From Zeus faber (taxonomy: Eukaryota; Chordata; Actinopteri; Zeiformes; Zeidae), in contig OY482847.1 of the NCBI GenBank assembly GCA_960531495.1, positions 21,892,066 to 21,956,065 of the forward strand: a DNA stretch of 64,000 nt, in the 5' to 3' direction. Each line of letters begins with the position of its first letter. Positions within the stretch are counted from its first letter, which is position 1. A model generated the notes under the pieces. It saw only the letters and a list, made by a program, of their open reading frames with translations, had not been told where the DNA came from and ran no database searches. The position numbers and the translations under genes were made by a program. Below, piece after piece: positions 56,800 through 64,000 of this stretch.

Positions 56800-58185
56800 A
56801 GGTTATTCCCCATTTGTCCATCTGTAGTAATAACCAGGCTGATATTGCAGCAACTCCATGTAAACAAAGTCCATGTCTGCGATACACTTGTTATTGATTG
56901 TTTCTATAACTTTATTTACACAGGTTTTTAGCACTGTGCTTATTTCTTTAACTGTCACACATAGTCACACACACATTGTTATTACTAAATATTTTTTATA
57001 GGGACAGAACTAAAAACAAATTTTAGTAAAATAAAAATTTTACCTGCATCTCTTTTTTCTTATGTTACTCAACAAGTTTGGCCAAGTTGTATTACTTTGG
57101 CCTCCATCATAATTATTTTTTATTTTTGTATACAGTATAATTCTCTGAATATGCATGGGATAAACAATGCAATTGATTTTAGTCATAAGTGCAAGTTCGA
57201 TTTTCTCATCGCATTTCTAAATCTGTTACTGTTTGTAAATATCTTCTGATGTCCACTTTCCCTCATCATAGCTCCCATCCAGTGTGCTCCAGTTGTCCAC
57301 TAGGTGGCGCACTATCAGTTGTAGTGACCACATGTAAATCCATGAGGAAAGCCAAGCAGTGAGCACACCGTGGAAAGTACTGTCATTAGGCAGACAGTGA
57401 AAATTGTCCTAGACAGGACCTTTCGTGTCCTTTTTTAAAACGTAACAGAACAAACTGAATTTACTGGAAGACAAAAGACGGCTCAATGGGAAATCCACGG
57501 ATTCCCTGCCCAGGGACACAATTTCCAAAACAAGCAGCCTTTCCTTAAAATAATCTTTACTACATACATGTATATTTATCCACCAATCAGAAAGATACAG
57601 CAGAATATTGTTGCCTTGCCAAACTTCTGGTCCTGTAAGGTGATCACTGATTAGGAGATATCACTCTTACTTTTCTGGATGAACTTTTGATATATTTTGG
57701 GTTTTCTGGAGGGAAGAGAGAGTAAATTAAACATCCTGAACGTTGGGGTCGCAACCTCACGTGGGGACAGTTTTTAATGCACACGTGATATTTTATCCAT
57801 ATATTTTACATTTAAAAATCTACCAATCAGAAAGATGAAGCAGAATATTATTGCCAAACTTCTGGTCCTGTAAGGGGATCACCGATGAGTAAATATCAAT
57901 TTTTTTTTAACTTTTCTGTATTTACTTTTGATATATTACGTTTTTTTCTGGAGAGACGAGAGTAAATTAGAAATCCTCAACCTTGGGGTCGCAACCTCAC
58001 GTGGGAATACTTTTTAATGCACATGGTTCCACAGAACATTTCCAAGACTGATATTTTTATATTTTATTCATATATTTTACATTTAAAAAAATGTTCAGTA
58101 GGTTTTAAATGTATCATAATTTCATATAATCCATTTGGAGCTCCCTCCATGTATTTGTTTATTTATTGTAAAATAAAAGTAGCCT
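56800..58185. other. SAA6 upstream spacer
   Basis: Related to the other SAA upstream spacers, with an internal partial tandem repeat (57540-57790 versus 57810-58010). No gene recognised. Confidence 0.6.
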
Positions 58186-59655
58186 CTGCAATACTGTGGG
58201 TAGAAAGAGTCAAGCACAATGTCCCTTGAACAATAGGAGCCTCTGATGTTCTTCAGGATGAAAACCAGGTTAGGTTTCAATGTCGCTGAACTTAGATTTC
58301 CATTCATAAAAAGGCAGCTGGGGTGCCTGGACAGGGCAGCCAGTTCCCCCCCGTGTTTAGCAGATGTCAAGCAGAAGTGTTGTTTTGACGGACAGCTCTT
58401 TTTAAAGGCATGATGTCAACTGGTTCAAAGCGCTCACCTGTGAGACAGTTCAGCACCTATGCCAGGTCCCATTTTGAGGGGAAAGCGTGACGGGGGTCGG
58501 ATACGTTTTGCTCCCTGTAGGAAGTGTTTAATCGAAATAGCCGATGCATACATCTTAACAGTGGAAGGAGATAAATCCATGACCAATAACCACTGGAGAT
58601 AGGAAAGCATATATTTTGCCGGGCAGGAGGTCCTTCGCACCGGCGTTAGAAAGATCTCCACTTCCCAGTGTACTGAGTGTTGGAAAAAGCTGCCCTGGCA
58701 CTCTATCGTATTATTCACCACAGATGACAAGCCTCGTTGTTGTAGCCCCAACCTCTCAGGTACCGGGCCACCAGTGGCTTACTGAGAATCAGGCCCTGTT
58801 TTATCATTCCCTGTGCCCCGGAGATGGCACCCAGGAACCTGGGTATTGGCCATGTTTCGTCCGCCAGTAAATGGACCAGCTCCAATTACCATGTGTGTTC
58901 CGGGGCTACTGGGACAAGGCACGCTCTCTCCTCTCTCTCTCTCTCGTTAGCAGGTGGTCTACGAGGTGGATCGGAGGGAACCTGTGAAGCAGCTCGGGGG
59001 GGCCAGGGCGCGTGGGCAAACTCATCCACTCCCAGGAGGTGAAGGGAGAACCAGAGCATTGCTGAGTGTTCTGCCTGGTTCAAACAGGTCCACCCGTGCT
59101 TCTCCAAAGCGACGTCAGATCTGCCCAACTCCGTCTGGGTTCAGGTGTCACTCGCTCTCTGATGGTCCCCCGTGGGACGTCAGATCAGCCCCAACATTCT
59201 GTATTCCAGGAATGTAGAGAGCTCTCAGGCTGCGGAGATTGGCAGGCGCCCAGTGCCACAGTCTGGCTGCTAAGCGATGCAGGTTCGCCAACCTCACCCC
59301 GCCTTGTCGGTTGATATAAGCTGCTGCCTAAGCTGTTGTTTATCCTGACCAAAACGTCACAGTTCCTGAGGCAAACTGTTGTAGCACCAGGAGGACTGTA
59401 TTTACTTCCAACACGTTCATGTGTTTGGACGCGGGATTCAGTCTCTCCCCTCCCACTGCTAAGCGGTGGCACGTTCCTCCCCATCCCTCCAGGGACGCAT
59501 CCATGAAGATGGTCACGTGACTGGACATGCTTCCCAGGGGGACGCTGAGGGCCAGGGAACAGCCATTTCCTTAGTGGTTCAAGTCGGCATCGATGGAGGC
59601 TGGGGTCGTCAGAAAACCTTTTTTGTGACATACAGCATCGACGTCAAAGACAGAT
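58186..59655 (-). mobile_element. DIRS-type tyrosine-recombinase retrotransposon remnant
   Basis: The minus strand reads in DIRS order. First RNase H: 'VTIFMDASLEGWGGTCHRLA' (about 59520) and 'KHMNVLEVNTVLLVLQQFAS', and in another frame DVLVRINNSLGSSLYQPTRR. Then the N-terminal part of the tyrosine recombinase: LSYLQWLLVMDLSPSTVKMY with AISIKHFLQGAKRIRPPSRF (58751-58434), and MTSAKHGGELAALSRHPSCL (58370-58122). The reverse transcriptase core and the recombinase catalytic end are missing, and several frameshifts are present. It sits in the spacer between SAA6 and SAA7 only. Confidence 0.85.
58434..58751 (-). pseudogene. DIRS tyrosine recombinase N-terminal fragment
   Basis: 105 open codons. 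The stretch from about residue 48 onward (LSYLQWLLVMDLSPSTVKMY, then ASAISIKHFLQGAKRI) is the SAM-like core-binding part of DIRS recombinases. Catalytic Arg/His/Tyr residues are not in this fragment. Confidence 0.8.
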
Positions 59656-60002
59656 ACACAGATACTCTTTAAATCAGTGAAGGGCTGTACGTGAGTCAGA
59701 TGATTTGGCTCATCTCAGCAATAAGAGCCGACTCTTCTGTTCTTCATTAAGTACCACTTCTGGCTTTTATATTTCAGCCAAATTTAGCAATGTTTTGACC
59801 GTCGATTGGTATGTGTGCACTTGTATCAGTTCAATTATTCAATGTTATTATACTAAGCCTTACTGTTTCCAGAATACTTATACAGACACATACATTTCAA
59901 TGTAATAAGTATGACATAACATGAAACAAAAAAACATTTGTTGTCAGAAAACATCTGTTCAGAAATGTTTTTTGTTATTCCTCATGCATTTCTTTTTCTT
60001 TT
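59656..60002. other. no recognisable gene
   Basis: Unique AT-rich sequence between the DIRS remnant and the SAA7 unit. Confidence 0.5.
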
Positions 60003-60025
60003 TCTTTATCTATTTCAATTTGCGC

Positions 60026-60125
60026 TGGGGGGAGGGTATCGATCCTATTGACGTGAGAATCGATCTTCAAAACGAGATGTAGTGTCGGTAGTATCGATAC
60101 TTTTGATATAGATCCACCCACCCCT
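60026..60125. mobile_element. small MITE in SAA7 3' flank
   Basis: Counterpart of 34263-34370, with ggggggagggtatcgatcc on the left and gatccacccacccctat on the right. Confidence 0.55.
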
Positions 60126-60592
60126 ATGGTAACAGTGAGCTCCAGCATTCAGACGCGTGGCTGTTACACTGTAGGGTTGTACTTGTATCATACTTGATGT
60201 TTACATGTTGGTGATACTTTCTTATTTTTCTTTAAAACCACACACACTTTGATCAATCAGATCAGAAATGCTCTGTTAGAATATTGATGTCTTTGACAAA
60301 CTATTGGTCCCGTAACAATCTCCATCTGTTTGAAAGAAAATTTTAAATCTGGCATGGAAAGACATACAGCTCAATTGTTTTAGTATTTGCTTTGTATTTA
60401 TTAAGTCAGACATTTAAATGTTACAACGCTTCATGAATTATTAACAACAGGGCATTTATTAATATTTTTGAACATAATGACTTATAAAACATTTCTGCTA
60501 TAACAATGCATGCATGCTCATTAATACAGTAGGATGAGGTTGCTCAGTGAGTGTCTTTACACTGCAAGCTTCTTCTCAGGGTGTTTCCATCC

Positions 60593-61140
60593 TCAGTACT
60601 TGTTGGGCAGTCCTTCAGGTCTGTAGCGGTTGGGATCACCTCCATTGCGTCCCCAGCGGTTCGCTTCCTGGTCAGCAGCTGAGTCCAAATGTCCCCGGCC
60701 ACTGCTTCCCTGAACCATCTCTCTGGCATCACTAGAACACAGTCACACGCATTGAATGGACCGTCACCTCATGAAGAGAATTTAAATAAATGAAGTGAGC
60801 ATTTATTCATTTGATACCTGATAACTGCAGCTGCCCATCTGCCCCCTGGTCCTCTTTTGGCAGCATCATGGTTTCCCCTGGCATGAAAGTATTTGTCTGA
60901 GTTCCTCCAGTTTGCCTCCCTCATGTCACCGTATGCACGCCACATATCACGAGCTCCTGATTAGGAAAGAGAAAAGGTGTATAAAGGGATAAATCATCTT
61001 CCATAAAGCGATAAACATTTACATATTTTCTGTCCAAAGTAAGTGAAGTTGTTACCTCCAGCAGCTTCCCTGGGGAAGTTGTACCACTGGGCCTGAGTTC
61101 CCACAGCCACAAGTAGAAGTCCTGCTAGGATCAGCTGCAT
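60593..61140 (-). CDS. saa: serum amyloid A, copy 7
   Basis: Coding exons 61140-61056, 60956-60818 and 60731-60593; 120 residues; intact. [25 protein letters not shown] (the lysine also found in mammalian SAA) and the end RPEGLPNKY. Its 3' flank is like SAA6 (for example the cacgcattgaatggaccgtc intron block), but its 5' flank beyond about 61450 is like that of SAA5. The gene therefore sits at a recombination junction. The ISRE-like site is altered as in SAA6. Confidence 0.95.
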
Positions 61141-61341
61141 GGTTGGAGATGTCTATGAGCAAGATGAAGAGGAAAAATGTAAAACAATACAAAAATATAC
61201 ATTAACAAAAACTAACCTTCCTGCTTGTATACTGTAATTTGGTCAATTTATGTCATGTTAAGAATAAGCCTTACATACTTGACAGGATTTTGATGTATCT
61301 TGCAAGTTAGTTTTCTACTACTGTGCACTAATCTGTGTTCT

Positions 61342-61440
61342 CTTATATACTGATGTTTTCAGGGGTGGCTGGTGGGTTTCTTCATGATGGAAATTCCACA
61401 GTTAAAAAGGAGGAGTTAAAATAACTTTCACCTTTATCCA
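61342..61440 (-). promoter_or_regulatory. SAA7 promoter: TATA and kappaB-like, ISRE-like altered
   Basis: TATATAA at 61343-61349 and kappaB-like GGAATTTCC at 61389-61397. The ISRE-like position reads ataaaggtgaaagt on the minus strand, the same altered form as SAA6. Confidence 0.65.
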
Positions 61441-63056
61441 ATCAACTCAAGGTTATTCCCCATTTGTCCATCTGTAGTAATAACCAGGCTGATATAACTC
61501 CATGTAAACAAAGTCCATGTCTGCGATACACTTGTTATTGATTGTTTCTATAACTTTATTTACACAAGTTTTTAGCACTGTGCTTATTTCTTTAACTGTC
61601 AAACATAGTGACACACACATTGTTATAACTAAATATATATATTTTAGGAACAGAACTAAAAAACAATTTTAGAAAAATTAAAATTTTACCTGCATCTCTT
61701 TTTTCTTATGTTACTCAACAAGTTTGGCCAAGTTGTGTAACTTTGCCTCCATCATAATTATTTTTTTTTATGTATACAGTATAATCCTCTGAAGATGCAT
61801 GGAATAAATAATGTAATGATTTTAGTCACAAGTGCAAGTCAAATTTTCTCATCGCATTTCTAAATCTGTTACTGTTTGTAAATATCTTCTGATGTCCACT
61901 TTCCCTCATCATAATTCCCATCCAGTGTGCTCCAGTTGTCCACTAGGTGGCGCACTATCAGTTGTAGTGACCACATGTAAATCCATGAGGAAAGCCAAGC
62001 AGTGAGCACACCGTGGAAAGTACTGTCATTTGGGCAGACAGTGAAAATTGTCCTAGACAGGACCTTTCGTGTCCTTTTGTTTAACTAAACAGAACAAACT
62101 GAATTTACTGGAAGACGAAAGATGGCTCAATGGGAAATCCACGGATTCCCTGCTCAGAGACACAATTTCCAAAACAAGCAGCCTTTCCTTAAAATATCTT
62201 TACTACATACATGTATATTTATCCACCAATCAGAAAGATAAAGCACAATATTGTTGCCTTGCCAAACTTCTGGTCCTGTCAGGTGATCACTATCTCGGAA
62301 ATATCACTGTTTTTGTTTTTACTTTTCTGGATAAAATGTTGATATATTCTGGGGTTTTTTCCGGAGAGACGAGAGTAAATGAGACATCCTCAACCTTAGG
62401 GTCGCAACCTCAACACTTTTTAATGGACATGGGACCACAGGACATTTCCAAGACTGATATATTTATGTTTTATTCATATATCTTACATCTAAATAATTGT
62501 TGAGTAGGTTTTAAATGTATCATAATCTTATATAAACCATTTGGAGCTCCCTCCATGTATTTGTTTATTTAATGCAAAATAAAAGTGCCCTTTGCAATAC
62601 TGTATTTCACATGAAGTTTCCAACTATTCAGTGTAGAATGTATGCACTTTGACCAGTAATGCACTGTCACCTCTGAAACTACAGTAAGAAAGATTTTTAT
62701 TGAGGTTCATTCTGTTGTTTATAGGCTGAGATGTGAATTACAATCCATAGATTAGAAGTGATGGCTCCAAAGTAAAAAATCTTACTCAATGTTTCCAACT
62801 GCTGTTGCCGCGAAAGGTTTGTGACCTAAAAATGGAGTCATTGGCCAAAACAGGTTGAGGAAGCCTGGATTGTTAGAAATGCCCTGAATGCCTGTAATTT
62901 GTTGAACGGAAACCATTTAGGTTTTCAATTGATACTACTTAGAATTATGGTTTGGTTGTTTTTTTTCCAGTTTCTAGTGTTGTATTGATATTTTTAATAA
63001 TTGATTTAGTCAGTGAGGTTGATTTGACCCTTGAATGATAGTCATCTTACTCTAAC

Positions 63057-63870
63057 TTAAGTTCTATGATCACAGGCAAAGTCCTCAGGCTTCGCCCTTA
63101 TTGGCTTCCCCCGCATGCATGCGTGTCTTACTGAAATTTTGGATGTACCCATCAGCCTATCAGCTGTGACCTGCCCCTATAAAAGGGCCCTGCGCCCGCT
63201 ATTCTGCTTCCCAGGGATCTTAAGCGACCCCAGGAACACAGCAGGGCAGGAAAAGCTGGAGGGCTTTGCCAATGAACATAGAACTTGAGTTAGAGTGAGC
63301 TAACTATCGTTCTATTTCACAAAGGCTCTGTCCTCTAGCTTCGTCCTTATTGGCATACCACACGCCCTGCTGTCAAGACCCAAGGCAATAGCTCTGGCGG
63401 TACAGCTAGCCAACTTATAGGCATAATCACTTCCAAGACACAACAGAGCAGCGGGAACGTTATACTCATACCCAGAGTCCCACTTAAAAATAGCATTGTG
63501 ATGCACACCATTTGAGAAGGCTTACAATGTATCTGGACCAATAGTTAAACAAATCCCGCACTGGGACTGTCCATCCTCATTTGCATACTGGATAAATGGA
63601 TAACTCTAACTTATCCGCCTAATGTAGTCAGTGTTAGCACTCGACAACAGACGCTGTGCAGAGCACCTAGGAGGACAGAGATCCTCTAGATAAATCCAGT
63701 AGATTAAATCTGAAAAAGGGGCATGGTGACGCCCATGACGCTGCCATGCAAATGTCCTACACTGATACACCTCCAAACAGGGCAGTGGACGACACTCTGC
63801 AGCAAGTTTTGCCACCTGGCACTCTGCAAGCTTCACTCCACTTGCAGAGTGTCAGGGGGCAAAACGTACC
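63057..63870. mobile_element. probable DIRS-type terminal/internal repeat region, copy 2
   Basis: Counterpart of 52487-53300 with the same inverted and direct repeat layout. Confidence 0.45.
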
Positions 63871-63894
63871 CAATTTCCGTGTAGGCTTGTGCGA

Positions 63895-64000
63895 TGCCGT
63901 CACACTCTTCTTCTTCTTCTTCTTCTTTCGGCTGCTTCACTCCTGCTGGAACCCTTCTGTCACAGATCACTCCGGACACTGTTCTCCACCCCCTCCACCC
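63895..64000 (-). mobile_element. RTE-type LINE 3' end, cut by window edge
   Basis: Same 3' tail (ttcttcttcttctttcggct on the plus strand) and same internally deleted structure as 53325 onward. The copy continues past the window. Confidence 0.8.

Larger units (their letters stand above)
55408..58000. repeat. SAA6 duplication unit
   Basis: From 55408 (tttttctatttcaatttgcg) to about 57780, this matches 60003 onward at an offset near 4650 bases through SAA6/SAA7. It contains a truncated small MITE (55438-55497), SAA6 and the spacer. A further tandem partial repeat follows: the block with aatcagaaagat and gaatattgttgcc at 57585 recurs in shortened form at 57820, and 'cctgaacgttggggtcgcaacctcacgtggg' type sequence occurs at both 57735 and 57975. 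Confidence 0.8.
61450..64000. repeat. block Z, copy 2 (upstream of SAA7, truncated by window end)
   Basis: Near-identical to 50880-53430 at an offset of about 10570. Small indels include a six-base difference near 63390 (gctctg present here, absent in copy 1). It runs off the right edge, so the array or the repeat may continue beyond the window. Confidence 0.9.

Overview
This is vertebrate, almost certainly ray-finned fish, DNA. The evidence is long dinucleotide microsatellites, GT-AG introns, and a dense mixture of fish-type transposons (Tc1/mariner, hAT, L1, L2, RTE, Ty3/Gypsy with integrase before reverse transcriptase, DIRS). The proteins are vertebrate-like: an IFT88 protein and serum amyloid A (SAA). 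I cannot name the species. There are no bacterial-type operons, CRISPR arrays or rRNA/tRNA genes that I can support.

Layout. From 1 to 23 kb I see no confident cellular gene. It is repeat-rich: a hAT-like MITE (1.56-1.78 kb), a MITE with an internal tandem array (4.0-4.3 kb), a long foldback element (5.61-5.99 kb), a CpG-rich tract next to trinucleotide repeats and a BamHI-site minisatellite (9.7-10.65 kb), two degenerate Tc1-like transposons (12.0-13.1 and 15.3-15.7 kb), a broken L1 (16.6-19.0 kb), a hAT-like MITE (21.5-22.1 kb) and the 3' half of a Jockey/I-like LINE (22.2-23.2 kb). From 23.59 to 26.07 kb lies an intact 827-codon IFT88 reading frame with no coding introns, followed by a plausible polyadenylation signal and an L2-type LINE fragment (26.76-27.7 kb).

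From 29.8 kb to the right edge is a tandem array of seven SAA genes, all on the minus strand. Each has three coding exons (85, 139 and 139 coding bases) giving a 120-residue secreted protein, and each appears intact. A noncoding 5' exon, a TATA box, a kappaB-like site and (in four copies) an ISRE-like IRF site precede the coding exons. This is the expected layout for acute-phase and interferon/NF-kappaB control.

The array grew in layers. A block holding a UDP-glucuronosyltransferase pseudogene plus SAA2 and SAA3 (32.5-39.4 kb) is repeated at 44.0-50.9 kb as the pseudogene plus SAA4 and SAA5. SAA7 is flanked on one side by sequence like that around SAA6 and on the other by sequence like that upstream of SAA5, so it looks recombinant. 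Spacers between copies carry hAT, L2, RTE, Gypsy and DIRS remnants that differ between units and mark the order of events.

The window's message is a recently and repeatedly amplified innate-immunity acute-phase locus next to an intronless ciliary transport gene, in a transposon-rich setting.
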